Part shown: positions 37,596 to 46,733 of the stretch, piece by piece | How the letters are laid out: each line of letters opens with the position of its first letter | Numbering within the stretch: the stretch's first letter is position 1 | Assembly: GCA_918797485.1 (NCBI GenBank) | Contig: CAKKNE010000004.1 | Coordinates: 496,001-560,000 of the forward strand | Length of the DNA stretch: 64,000 nt | Source of the DNA: Pelagomonas calceolata | Taxonomy: Eukaryota > Sar > Pelagophyceae > Pelagomonadales > Pelagomonadaceae | Direction of reading: 5' to 3' | Translations under genes and position numbers: made by a program | Notes under the pieces: generated by a model | Told to the model about the DNA's origin: nothing | The model's input: the letters and a program-made list of their open reading frames with translations, nothing else | The model's database searches: none

Positions 37596-38921
37596 TTAGA
37601 ACATTTCGGAGAGGACCTCCCCGTCCCCGATGGCGTCGTCATCCGTGCGCCGCTTCTTCGGCGGCGGCGCCTCGTCGGATCTCTGCGCTGCAAAGAAGGC
37701 CGCAACGGCTGCCTTCCGGTCGCCGTCCGGCCCGGCGTGCTTGCGGAAGGCCTCCAGTGGGGGCGTGCGGGGCCGCGGCGGCGGCGACGGCTTCTTCGGT
37801 TGGGGCGCCGCGGCGGGCGACGCCTTCGGCGGCGGCACGCGGACGACGAACTTTTGTTTCGGCGGCGGCGCGGGGGGCCTGGCGGCCGGCATCGGCTTCC
37901 GCGTCACGACGACGCGCGGCGGCGGCACAGGGGCCGGAGGCGCGGGCGCGGGCGCCGGCGCGGGCGATTTCGCCTTCGGCGGCAGCGGCGATGACGACGC
38001 CGCCGCCGGCTTCAGATGGGGCGGCGACTTCTTCGGCGACAGCTTCGGCTTCGGGACGAGCGCGCCGGACGCGTCGACGGAGGTTTTACGGATGGCCTGC
38101 AATCCAAAGCGATGCACCGCGGCGTGGTACTCGCGCGCGGCCGTCTCCTCGTCGTTGTAGGTGCCAGTCCAAACAGTCTTCTCGGCCGCGTCGCTGAGTT
38201 TCGCCTGCCAGCGCCGTCTGCGCGAATCCCAGTATGGGCCATAGTACTGGGACGACGAGCCCGTCGTCTTCACGCGCTGCGGATCCGGCGGGCGGGCCGC
38301 GCTCTTATCACGCGGCAATTGCTTGGGCTGCGGCCGGCCGTCGACGACGGGATTTATCGCGCGAATGTCCGTCAGCTTGGCTGCGATGATGGCTTCGTTG
38401 AATTTGAGCGCAGCGGTTTCCTCATCGTCGTAGGTACCGACGGTGTGACGGTTTCCTTGTCGGTCCGCGTACCGGACAGCCCATTTGTTTCTTTGCTTTG
38501 ATACGCCCACAAATCTCGAAGTCGCGCCCCCGCGCCGCCGTTTCGGGCCGTTGCGCGCGCCACCGTCGGAGTCGTCGTCGTCGCTCGAGGCTTCGAAGTC
38601 GTCGTCGTCAGCTGCGGCGGCGGCACTCGAGGAGCCCGTCGGCTCGGCGGCCGCGGCGACAGGTACCACCGGTCCGACGATGTCCGTCTGCGTCGCGACG
38701 GTGGTCACTCCAGCCTCATCTCCTTTGAGCTTCCGCCACGCCCGCAGAAAGCGACTGCGCGCGAGCGGCGGCCACGTGGAGATCTGGAGGACGTCTTCTA
38801 GATCGGCCTCTTCGCACGTCGCAAAGTCCGAGAGGTTTGAGGCCGCCTCGCGTGCCAGCGTTCTACGCGGCTCGGCCACGTGTTTCTGGAGCCAGGCGTC
38901 AAGCTCTGCGGCAGCATCCAT
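37596..38921 (-). CDS. AP2/ERF-type DNA-binding protein with two AP2 domains
   Basis: 441 residues from the ATG at 38921. Residues 1-66 form a helical module (LDAWLQKHVAEPRR...SDFATCEEADLEDVLQI...RFLRAWRKLKG) shared with the neighbouring gene at 40460-43360. AP2 domain 1 is at about 135-182 (SRFVGVSKQRNKWAVRYAD, VGTYDDEETAALKFNEA). Domain 2 is at about 225-275 (SQYYGPYWDSRRRRWQAKL, TGTYNDEETAAREYHAA). A basic patch PKRRRGG precedes them. The C-terminal 150 residues are Pro/Ala/Lys-rich. A transcription factor role is likely; target DNA is unknown. Confidence 0.82.
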   Translation of the reverse strand: MDAAAELDAWLQKHVAEPRRTLAREAASNLSDFATCEEADLEDVLQISTWPPLARSRFLRAWRKLKGDEAGVTTVATQTDIVGPVVPVAAAAEPTGSSSAAAAADDDDFEASSDDDDSDGGARNGPKRRRGGATSRFVGVSKQRNKWAVRYADRQGNRHTVGTYDDEETAALKFNEAIIAAKLTDIRAINPVVDGRPQPKQLPRDKSAARPPDPQRVKTTGSSSQYYGPYWDSRRRRWQAKLSDAAEKTVWTGTYNDEETAAREYHAAVHRFGLQAIRKTSVDASGALVPKPKLSPKKSPPHLKPAAASSSPLPPKAKSPAPAPAPAPPAPVPPPRVVVTRKPMPAARPPAPPPKQKFVVRVPPPKASPAAAPQPKKPSPPPRPRTPPLEAFRKHAGPDGDRKAAVAAFFAAQRSDEAPPPKKRRTDDDAIGDGEVLSEMF

Positions 38922-39171
38922 AGTTTCAGTGTGTACCTCTATCACTTGGGCGCAAACGCCCGCAAATAAGGACTCACAAAGGCTGAAAGTAAGGCCCTTG
39001 CATAATGAGCTACGTATTGACGCACTAGGTTGGAGATGGCGACATGCAGCCGTTGGAGTACCGTTCAGTTCGCTACTGGTCCAAAGAGATCAATGGGACA
39101 CTTACTGGGGGCCGAAAAAATTGATTTTTTTAATTCGCGCTATTGACGACGCCACCATGGCGGCCGCGCCG

Positions 39172-39600
39172 GTGGAATCCTGTCAATCCTTGCCGGGGAG
39201 GTGTCCCTGGGGTCGCCTAGGGTCGGTACTATACACGTGCAATCGCCTACACCGCATGCGCCGGCGCTTCAATCATTTTTGGTCGATTTCTCTCAGCAGC
39301 CCGCGGAGCTTTAGCATTTTTTGGCCAAGTTTGCTTCCAGAGAGCACTAGGCCGCCGCATCGATGGCGTATGCGGTGTAGGAGCTTACCCACAACCAGGC
39401 CTACCCCGACAGGCCTCCAGGAGCCAAGCTGGCCCCGAAAAAAGTAAATAATTTGGACCCGATGGCGCCCCGTCCCCGTAAAAAACGTCAATTACCCGAG
39501 GCCCCCAAGGAATCGTAATAGCGGTCTCGTTGGACCCCATACTACCCCACCGATAGTCAACTACAAGTATATGACATCTACACCACGAGAAGGGTACTTT
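39172..39600. repeat. dispersed foldback repeat, copy 1
   Basis: Block 1 (39172-39344) matches the reverse complement of 54936-55106 at roughly 80-85 percent by eye, including CAATCATTTTTGGTCGATTT. Block 2 (about 39500-39600) matches 55155-55260 in the same direction, including CTACCCCACCGATAGTCAA. Within this copy CTACACCGCATGCGC (39250) is partly mirrored by GCGTATGCGGTGTAG (39366), so a hairpin can form. No coding sequence is seen, so it is probably a non-autonomous DNA element. Confidence 0.6.
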
Positions 39601-40358
39601 GGGCCGACCACGCTCGGGACGTGAACATCTTGATCTGGACCTCGCGCAAGTCCGTCGATCATGAAACAAATGATCGCGTCATGGTCCATGGTGATGGTAC
39701 ACGGGCTGATGGTCCCAGGTCTAGTCATTGTGCCCCATTTAAGGGAGATCGTGGGCACGAGAGACCGACGACCAGCGCCGAGCATCTTGGGGTCTCGGAG
39801 CATTGTAGTAGGCAGTCGGGCCGATTTGATGGCCCGTCCTAGGACCAAAGCGCCTGAAACGCAAATTTATTTTACAACTCACGGGTCTGGGGCCTTTCCA
39901 GTGCCCCGCGTACGCACCGTCGCCCGCGGAGAACGGGCAAGTCAATCGATCGTGAATCGAACAACGGGATTTTAGTCCATCTGGGTAGTGGCGTCGCTGA
40001 TACTCGCAGGTGTAGGTTCTTGGCGTGTTTTTGTATAAACCCGGGGGCTCGAAGTCGCCGAATCGCGCGGCTCAAACGGAATATCTAAAATAGCTCAGTA
40101 GCCGCTGATCCGGCCTAAATGGACTCTACCACTAACAAACGGAAGGAAACGAACATAAACTCGGGAGTTGTCTAGTAGAATTCTCTTCCCGCCCTCCGAG
40201 CGCGGGCCGTCGACTCCGGTTCCGTCGAGTGTGGATGAAAACTGGGCTGGAGTTGATATGATGTACTATTTGTACGGTAGATGGCGGCGCTAATCGCTGG
40301 TGTACTTTGGCGAGCCGCGAGACCTAGTGATCTAGCGTATCGACATACTAGGAATCCG

Positions 40359-40414
40359 TATATATATATATATATGTATATATATATGTATATGTGTGTG
40401 TGTGTGTGTGTGTA
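40359..40414. repeat. TA/TG microsatellite
   Basis: A run of TA dinucleotides interrupted by TG passes into a pure TG tract ending at 40414. It is the clearest simple repeat in the window and lies 45 bp downstream of the stop of the PHD gene (minus strand). Confidence 0.9.
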
Positions 40415-40459
40415 GTATTAAGGGTTCACGGGGTTCTTATACACTAACTAGCGAGCGTC

Positions 40460-43360
40460 TCACAGCATCGCGACGGCTTCTTGGAACTTCGCGTCCGGCG
40501 TGCCCGGCGGAGCGGGCTGCTGCGCGGCGGGCGCCAGCGGCGACGTCGGCGCCGCGGGCGCCGCGCGGCGGCTGAGCGCCTCGGCCAGGCGCCCGGCCGC
40601 CGCGGGGCAGCTGTGGCTCAGCGCCTCGACGCGGCTCTTGTCCACGTCAGACAGCGTCGGCCAGGAGGCCGGCGACGAGGGCAACACCGGCGGCGGCGGC
40701 GGCGGACTGCTTGGTGCCAGAACGATGGGCTGGAGCACGCCGCCGTTCGTCGGCGTCATGGAAGGCGGCGGCGCAATGGGCTGCAGGACCGGCGGCGCGG
40801 GCGCGGGCAGTGCTGGCGAGGGCGGCGCGGCGAGCGCCTGTTTCATGGTCGCGAGGAAGGAGCCGTCGTTGGGGATCGCCGGGGCCGGCGCTTCTTCCGC
40901 GGGCGGCGGCCCGAGCAAGTCGTCGAGGCGCGCGCGCTTCGCGGGCGGGGCTTTGTCGTCGGCCGGCGCAGCGGTCGGAGGCACAGGCGCAGGCGCGGGC
41001 GCCGGCGCCGCCGTCGACATGCCGAAGCTCGCCGAGCCCCAGTCCTCGCCGTCAGCGGCCGCCGGCGCGGGCCCCGGCGCGGCCACCTCGGCGGCGGCCG
41101 CCGCGGGCGCCGCTGCGGCCACCTCCGAGTACAGCTCGTCGAAGTCGTCCGCGGCCGGCGCGGGCGCCGGCGGCGAGGCGTCCATCGGCGCGGGCGCCGC
41201 GTCGTCCCCTTGGGCCGCGGCGCACGCGCTGCACGTGAAAGCGTCTGCCTCACCAGGTATTTTCGATAATGAAGTGCACGCGAGGTGCACGTCGCCCTCG
41301 CAGACGTCGCAGAGGAGCACGTCCTGCATCGGCGTGTCGTCGGCCTCGAGCGTCGACTTCTGGCAGATGACGCACTCGTCCTCCAAAGGCACGGCCTCGA
41401 AGGGCGCGCCGGTGTCGGCGGCGGCGCGCGCCTCAAAGTTATCGCGGATGGCCCGCTTCGGCCGCTCCCTCGACGGCTTGACCGGGCTGTCGTCGATCAA
41501 CTTCCCGATCTGCTCGGCGTCCAGGCCGTGGACGCCCCCGAACGCGCGCGCGGCGTCGGCGCGGCTCGCGAAGCGCCGCCAGTCCGCGTCGCCGACGCGC
41601 CGGACCTCGCAGGCGTCGGCCGGCAGCGACGGCAGCGCGAACGTCCGCGGCGGCGCGGGCGGGCGCGGCTCGTCGTCGTCCGCGTCGTCTGCCATGGGCA
41701 CGGGCGCGGGCGCGGCGACCGGCGACCCATCCTTCGTGATCTGGCTTCTGCGGCAATTCCGGGCCTCGGCCTCGCCGTCGAGTCGAACCTTCCAACAGCG
41801 ATGCTGATTCTCCCCGATCGACGTGACGACGCCGGGCTCGCCGTCCACCTCGACGCGGTCGCCAACGGCCACGACTTTTACCTCAATTTGAGATACGTCC
41901 TCCACATCCGCGATGTCGCCGTCGACCTGGCGCGCCTCGAATCTACTCGAGGGCGCATCCGACGTTTTGTTAACGAGTCGCTCGACACTGGTACGGCTGA
42001 GGCCGAACGCCCTCGCGGCATCCCCCCGGTGGGCGAACTTGCGCCACGACGCGTCGCCGACGCGGCGCATCTCGATGATCTTGCCGCGCGTGGCGCCCTC
42101 GTCGTCGTCGTCGTCGTCCTCATCATCTGAATCCGAGTCTCGGGCCCCGCGCGCCGCGGACACCGGTACCGACCGCGACTCACCGCCTACACTTCGCGCC
42201 TCGTACACGCCGTGCACGGAGGGCCGGGTCTTCTTGTTATTGATGAGGTTTCCGATATCATAACTATAAAGTCCTGGGAACGCCCTCGCCGCGTCCGCCC
42301 GAGAGGCGAAGCGCCGCCACTTCTTGTCGCCGACGCGTCTCATCTCACAGGCCATCTGGCCTCTCGGGCCGCGCGCCGTCGTCGGCGCATCGTCGTCGTC
42401 GTCCGAGTCCTCCTCATCATTTGAGTCCGAGTCTCGGGCCCCGCGCGCCGACCGCGACTCGCCGCCTACACTTCGCGCCTCGTACATGCCGCGCACGGAG
42501 GGCCGGGCCTTGGTCGGCTTAGTTATCAACTTCGAGATATCAGACCCGGACAATTCTGGGAACGCCGCGGCGGCGTCTTTCCGAGACGCGAAGCGGCGCC
42601 ACTTCTTGTCGCCGACGCGGCGGACTTCGCAGGCACGCTGGTTCTTTAAAGTAGCAGCGCTTAGAGCTCGCCCGCCGACGTCCTCGTCCTCGTCCTCGTC
42701 CTCGGAGTCCTCCTCGTCCGATTCCGGCCCGCGCGCCGCCGCTGCGAGCGCGGCCGCGCTGACCGGTGGCGACCGCGGGCGCCGAGGGACGTTGCGCGCT
42801 TCGAACCGCTCGCGGATGTCCGCCGGAGCTCGGTCCGTTGGTCTTTTCCTTGGGTTGTCCGTTATCAGCCTTGAGACCGTGCTCTGACTCCGTAGGTCGG
42901 GGAACGCGGCCACAGCGTCCGCTCGCGAGGCGAATCGGCGCCACTTCTTGTCGCCGACGCGGCGGACCTCGCAGGCCCGAGGGTTGCCGCGAGGCTTGTC
43001 ACTTCTCGAAGGAGTTCGCCCGCCGACGTCCTCCTCCTCGTCGTCCTCGTCCTCCTCCTCCTCATCCTCGTCGGGCGGCCCGCGCGCCGCCGCCGCGAGC
43101 TCGGCCGCCGACACCGGCGCGGACCGCGGGCGCTGAGGTTCACTCGAGGGGGCGGCCTCGTCCTCGCCGTCCTTGAGCCGCCGCCACGCGTCCAGGAACC
43201 GCTTCTTCGGCAGGGCCGGCCACGCGGCGAGGCCGAGCGCGTCCTCGAGGTCCTCGAGTGAGGCAACTCTAAAGTCGCTCAGACAGTCGACGTTCGCGCG
43301 CACTTCCGCGCGCCGCTGCTCGCAGCCAATATGCTCGGCGAGCCAGGCGTCGAGGTCCAT
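40460..43360 (-). CDS. PHD-finger protein with five HTH-like (NUMOD1-like) modules
   Basis: 966 residues. Residues 1-64 repeat the N-terminal module of the AP2 neighbour (LDAWLAEHIGCEQRR...LSDFRVASLEDLEDALG). Five copies of a module of about 55 residues follow at about 129-190, 243-298, 337-391, 429-479 and 583-646. Each has EVRRVGDKKWRRFASRADA, AFP-x-L, a short helix and ending FEAR or YEAR, recalling NUMOD1-type helix-turn-helix repeats. A chromo/Tudor-like strand set lies at 494-535 (VAVGDRVEVDGEPGVVTSI). A complete C4HC3 PHD finger lies at 663-713. The C-terminal 250 residues are Pro/Ala-rich. A chromatin reader is inferred. Confidence 0.75.
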   Translation of the reverse strand: MDLDAWLAEHIGCEQRRAEVRANVDCLSDFRVASLEDLEDALGLAAWPALPKKRFLDAWRRLKDGEDEAAPSSEPQRPRSAPVSAAELAAAARGPPDEDEEEEDEDDEEEDVGGRTPSRSDKPRGNPRACEVRRVGDKKWRRFASRADAVAAFPDLRSQSTVSRLITDNPRKRPTDRAPADIRERFEARNVPRRPRSPPVSAAALAAAARGPESDEEDSEDEDEDEDVGGRALSAATLKNQRACEVRRVGDKKWRRFASRKDAAAAFPELSGSDISKLITKPTKARPSVRGMYEARSVGGESRSARGARDSDSNDEEDSDDDDDAPTTARGPRGQMACEMRRVGDKKWRRFASRADAARAFPGLYSYDIGNLINNKKTRPSVHGVYEARSVGGESRSVPVSAARGARDSDSDDEDDDDDDEGATRGKIIEMRRVGDASWRKFAHRGDAARAFGLSRTSVERLVNKTSDAPSSRFEARQVDGDIADVEDVSQIEVKVVAVGDRVEVDGEPGVVTSIGENQHRCWKVRLDGEAEARNCRRSQITKDGSPVAAPAPVPMADDADDDEPRPPAPPRTFALPSLPADACEVRRVGDADWRRFASRADAARAFGGVHGLDAEQIGKLIDDSPVKPSRERPKRAIRDNFEARAAADTGAPFEAVPLEDECVICQKSTLEADDTPMQDVLLCDVCEGDVHLACTSLSKIPGEADAFTCSACAAAQGDDAAPAPMDASPPAPAPAADDFDELYSEVAAAAPAAAAAEVAAPGPAPAAADGEDWGSASFGMSTAAPAPAPAPVPPTAAPADDKAPPAKRARLDDLLGPPPAEEAPAPAIPNDGSFLATMKQALAAPPSPALPAPAPPVLQPIAPPPSMTPTNGGVLQPIVLAPSSPPPPPPVLPSSPASWPTLSDVDKSRVEALSHSCPAAAGRLAEALSRRAAPAAPTSPLAPAAQQPAPPGTPDAKFQEAVAML

Positions 43361-43561
43361 TTCTCCCGCGATGCAATGGGGCGCAATGGGTGGGCCAAAA
43401 AGGTAGCCTTCTGGATACGTCGCCTCTAGTGCTCGGCGGCGGCCGCGCTTTTCCCAGCCGCTGGGTGACAGTAAAATACGTCTCTGCGCGAGGCCACACT
43501 GGCCCGCAGCGCGTATTCGCAGAGCTTTGGGCCGCAGATGCTCAGCGCCGTGAGAGCATTA

Positions 43562-43585
43562 GCTAGCGGGTTGTAAGACACTAGC
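43562..43585. promoter_or_regulatory. 24-bp palindromic promoter motif
   Basis: Arms GCTAGCG and CACTAGC with core TGTAAGA. It lies 202 bp before the ATG of the PHD gene and 35 bp from the stop of the next sulfotransferase gene. Confidence 0.6.
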
Positions 43586-43619
43586 GAGCAAAGTCATCTA
43601 GAAGTCACAACAAACACCC

Positions 43620-45185
43620 TTAAGACCCAGCAAGCACCTTCACCTTCGCCCGCGCGAACGCGTCCGCCTCGCCGCCAGCGTCCCACGCCTTCTTCGCCGC
43701 GACGAGTTTCATAGAAGCCGCCGCGTCCGGCAAACCAATACCGAAGGGCCCCACGCAGCACGCGTCGTCGAGGCAGCCCAAAATTCCGGAAGCGCACGCG
43801 ACCGGCGCGTTTCCGTCATTCTTGCGGCAGCAAGCCCCGGCGCCGCAGAACGCGCAGGGGCCCTGCTTCCCGGCGCATCTGTCCAAGCAGAGGCGGCCGC
43901 CGCCGAACAAGGCATTGTCCGAGACGGGGCGCGGCGCCTGTACAGGCGCCGGGGGCGGCGGCGGCGCAGGGGCCGTGCCGCCAAACAGCTCGGGGTAGAA
44001 GCGCCGCGCGACCTCCACGCGCGACCGGTACCGCTGCGAATCGCCCGGCTTCACGTAGTACGACCCGTGGGCGTTCCTGTGCTTCGTGAAGCCGTCTCGA
44101 CTCATGCGCCGCACGACCTTGGCGAGGTCGAGGTCTTCCTTCGCTCCGGTGCTCGTGCTAGATGTTGGTTCTGCAGCGACAAGCGCGCCGTGCGCGGCGT
44201 CGCCGCGCCCGCCGTGGCGGAGGCACTCTGAGAATTGTGAAGAGGCCACGAACTCCGTGAGAGCTTTCGCCGCCGTCGTCGCGTCGTCGTGGTCGACGTC
44301 ATACATCACTAAGTTGACGCGCGACTTCTTCGGTTGCGCGAGGTCGTAGCCGAAGTACTGTAGAATAGTTGTTGAGACGGCCTGACACGCCCCGCTCGCG
44401 AAGGGGCTGTCCCCCCAGGTCGTGTTGGTGGCCCAGACCCGCGTGTCGTCAATTGATGGTTCTGACGTGAATCGAGACGAGTTCACGTTCAGGATTTCAG
44501 CAGCATCCGTCAACGCTGAGTGGGACAACCCTTCATATCTCAACAAGGCCCAGGAGCCCGTCCAGGCATTGTTAGTGACGTCCTGGAGCAGCTGCGTATG
44601 TAAACCTAGCCATAACGCGGCACATCTCTGAGGTCTAAGAAACGGTCTTCCTTCATTCCGGCAGTGGAACTGGTGATTGTGCCATCGTATAGGTCTCAGG
44701 TAGTGCCACATGAGTGGATGCCTCACCACGACCGCCAGTGAAGCAATTTCGCCCCAATAACGGCCTAAAAATGGCACCATCAGATCCGGCGTCTTCTCCA
44801 GGAGGATCGGAGCGTCCTTGTTTGTGGCGTATCGTATCCAACCCCCGCAAAGTTTTTCCCTACTCATCTCGGGGCCAACAAATGAACCGCACCGGTACGT
44901 GTCGTCACATTCATTACCACGCTTCGACACGATGGGAAAGACGTCCTGGGCGTGCTGGCCCTCTCCACCTGGTCCCGGTGTCTTGACTTCGCCCACATCC
45001 TTGTGGGCTGCCAGCAAGGTTCTCATGAGTGTCGTGCCACTATGATGTAAGCCTCTCACAAACAGCCAGCGCGTCTCCTGGTGGGCGCACCGTTGCTGTC
45101 TCTGCATATCTGCGATCTCTTCGGGCGAGCGCTTCGGTTTTACCGCATACGATGCGGTGATGACGAGGAGGAGGAGCACTCGCAT
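43620..45185 (-). CDS. sulfotransferase fused to MBD-like and Cys-rich modules
   Basis: 521 residues with a signal peptide (MRVLLLLVITASYA). The PAPS loop is RGLHHSGTTLMRTLLAAH (about 44-61), and a second motif LEKTPDLMV...AVVVRHPLMW gives the 3'-phosphate site, so sulfotransferase activity in the secretory pathway is likely. After residue 360 there is a block DGFTKHRNAHGSYYVKPG followed by RYRSRVEVARRFYPELF that looks like a methyl-CpG-binding-domain-type fold. A Pro linker leads to a Cys-rich module (CLDRCAGKQGPCAFCGAGAC then CR). The Cys-rich module is common in secreted proteins of this algal group as far as I know. The order is unusual. Confidence 0.72.
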   Translation of the reverse strand: MRVLLLLVITASYAVKPKRSPEEIADMQRQQRCAHQETRWLFVRGLHHSGTTLMRTLLAAHKDVGEVKTPGPGGEGQHAQDVFPIVSKRGNECDDTYRCGSFVGPEMSREKLCGGWIRYATNKDAPILLEKTPDLMVPFLGRYWGEIASLAVVVRHPLMWHYLRPIRWHNHQFHCRNEGRPFLRPQRCAALWLGLHTQLLQDVTNNAWTGSWALLRYEGLSHSALTDAAEILNVNSSRFTSEPSIDDTRVWATNTTWGDSPFASGACQAVSTTILQYFGYDLAQPKKSRVNLVMYDVDHDDATTAAKALTEFVASSQFSECLRHGGRGDAAHGALVAAEPTSSTSTGAKEDLDLAKVVRRMSRDGFTKHRNAHGSYYVKPGDSQRYRSRVEVARRFYPELFGGTAPAPPPPPAPVQAPRPVSDNALFGGGRLCLDRCAGKQGPCAFCGAGACCRKNDGNAPVACASGILGCLDDACCVGPFGIGLPDAAASMKLVAAKKAWDAGGEADAFARAKVKVLAGS

Positions 45186-45873
45186 GGTGTGGGGCAGCCT
45201 CTAGACGTCGCGGTCACGCTGCCGCAGCGCGGTGGAGGATGAGTATCGGAGTCATGCGGCCCGGAGCGCGCGTTTTTGCGCGCCGCTGCCGCTCGGATTG
45301 ATCAATTTGATCACACAGCCTTTTGCATGGCAATTTTTGCGGCTCCTCAGCTAAAGCGTCCACTCCACCGCTCGCCGGGAGTGCGTCCCGGCTCCGAACA
45401 GAGCTTTCTGGGAGCTTTCGTAAAAATTTTCTAGTATGTCAAAGCTAGGCTTCACCAAATAGCGAGCATCGCAATCGACTTGCATATTGCTCGTGCTTGG
45501 CCGTGTCCTTGCAAACAGACGATTGACAGCTGCTGCGGACACCTCGAACCTCTCGCCGAGCGACTGCCAGAGCTGGAACGCGCCGCGGCGTGCGCGTAGC
45601 CCAAAATCGCCATAAAGCGAGCTCGGGCCATACGCCGCTGCCGGAGCCCGCCGCGGCCCGCGGGAGCCGGCGAAGCTCGACGACACACACATAGACGCCG
45701 CCGCGGCGTCGCGTCGACGCAGAGAGGCGCGACACGCGCGAACCACCGCCGCCGCATCGCCGTCACCGTCTCGCCGCTCCGCAGGTCGACCCACCACGTC
45801 GTCTAGACGATAACACGTAGTTGACGGTCCGGCGTTTCAGCCACTGAACAAGTGGAGTGAAAGAGCGGCAGTC
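45186..45873. other. 688-bp divergent intergenic region
   Basis: Between the sulfotransferase fusion and RPL9. A 148-codon minus frame (45351-45797) begins on an ATG but covers most of the RPL9 upstream region, and its first 50 residues are Arg/Ala filler. Its second half (FQLWQSLGERFEVSAAAVNRL) has a helix-turn-helix look, so a decayed transposase start is possible but unproven. Confidence 0.35.
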
Positions 45874-46437
45874 ATGAAGACCATTTTGGGTACCCGCTTC
45901 CTCGACATCCCCGACGGCGTCACGGTGACGTGCAAGGCGAGGCACGTGACGGTGACCGGGCCGCGCGGCAAGCTCGAGCGGAGCTTCAAGCACGTCCAGC
46001 TCGACATGCGCATGGTCTCGCCGCAGAAGCTGCGCGTGGACCTCTGGTTCGGCACGCGCAAGCAGGTCGCGACGATCCGCACGATCTGCTCCCACGTGGA
46101 AAATATGGTGATTGGTGTCACCAGAGGGTTCCTCTACAAGATGCGCTTCGTGTATTCCCATTTCCCGATCAACGTGTCCCTGGCCGGCAGGACGGTCGAG
46201 ATCCGCAATTTCCTCGGCGACAAGAAGGTCCGGAGGATTCCTTTACTGGACGGCGTCGAGTACACGCGCACGGCCGACGTGAAGGACCAGATCGAGCTCA
46301 CGGGCAACGACGTCGGTGCGGTTTCATTAACCGCGTCGCAGATCCGCCAGTCGTGCAACATCACCAAAAAAGATTTACGCAAGTTTCTGGATGGCATCTT
46401 CGTGTCGTGGAAGGGGCCGACGCCGGAGCCGGTGTAG
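45874..46437 (+). CDS. RPL9: 60S ribosomal protein L9 (uL6)
   Basis: 187 residues, the usual length for eukaryotic RPL9. Recognisable segments are VTVTGPRGKLERSFKHV, NMVIGVTRGFLYKMRFVYSH, FPINVSL, EIRNFLGDKKVR, ELTGNDVGAVSLTASQIRQS and the closing KDLRKFLDGIFVSWKG. It binds 28S rRNA near the factor site of the large subunit. The single-exon structure and high codon bias suit a highly expressed gene. The start ATG is clear. Confidence 0.95.
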   Translation: MKTILGTRFLDIPDGVTVTCKARHVTVTGPRGKLERSFKHVQLDMRMVSPQKLRVDLWFGTRKQVATIRTICSHVENMVIGVTRGFLYKMRFVYSHFPINVSLAGRTVEIRNFLGDKKVRRIPLLDGVEYTRTADVKDQIELTGNDVGAVSLTASQIRQSCNITKKDLRKFLDGIFVSWKGPTPEPV

Positions 46438-46546
46438 AGTGCTGGACTTAGTTGCGGGTAAGATGGGTCTAGTTTACGTACAGTCCACTTGTGTTTGTTG
46501 CGGTATGGCGCGTCGGGCGCAAACTCCACAACACTTGAGCGCAATA

Positions 46547-46570
46547 GCTAGTGTCTTACATACCGCTAGC
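46547..46570. promoter_or_regulatory. 24-bp palindromic promoter motif
   Basis: Arms GCTAGTG and CGCTAGC with core TGTCTTAC, 164 bp before the ATG of the SAMHD1-like gene and 110 bp after the RPL9 stop. Confidence 0.6.
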
Positions 46571-46733
46571 TGCTTGGTATTGGCGTTGGCCCATCGTGCA
46601 GCCTGCGTGAAGCACCCTTGCCGTTAAGTTCTGCGCCAGTACCCGCAGCAGTGCGCCGCATCATTTCTTCGAGGCGTTCGCCACCCCTTGGCGCGGCAGA
46701 GCTCCCTGGCTGCAGAGGCTAGTTTCCAGCCGC

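Larger units (their letters stand above)
38922..40459. other. longest gene-free stretch, with repeats
   Basis: 1.5 kb separating two related transcription-factor-like genes. Codon-like structure is absent, the GC content is lower, and frames are short on both strands. It holds the foldback repeat at 39172-39600, a palindromic CTAGCGTATCGACATACTAG at 40332-40351 and a microsatellite. It looks like a repeat island or a decayed insertion. Confidence 0.6.

Noticed and set aside
45351-45797. 148-codon frame before RPL9 as a gene
   Set aside because: Half is low-complexity and it would occupy the RPL9 promoter; only a weak helix-turn-helix look remains.
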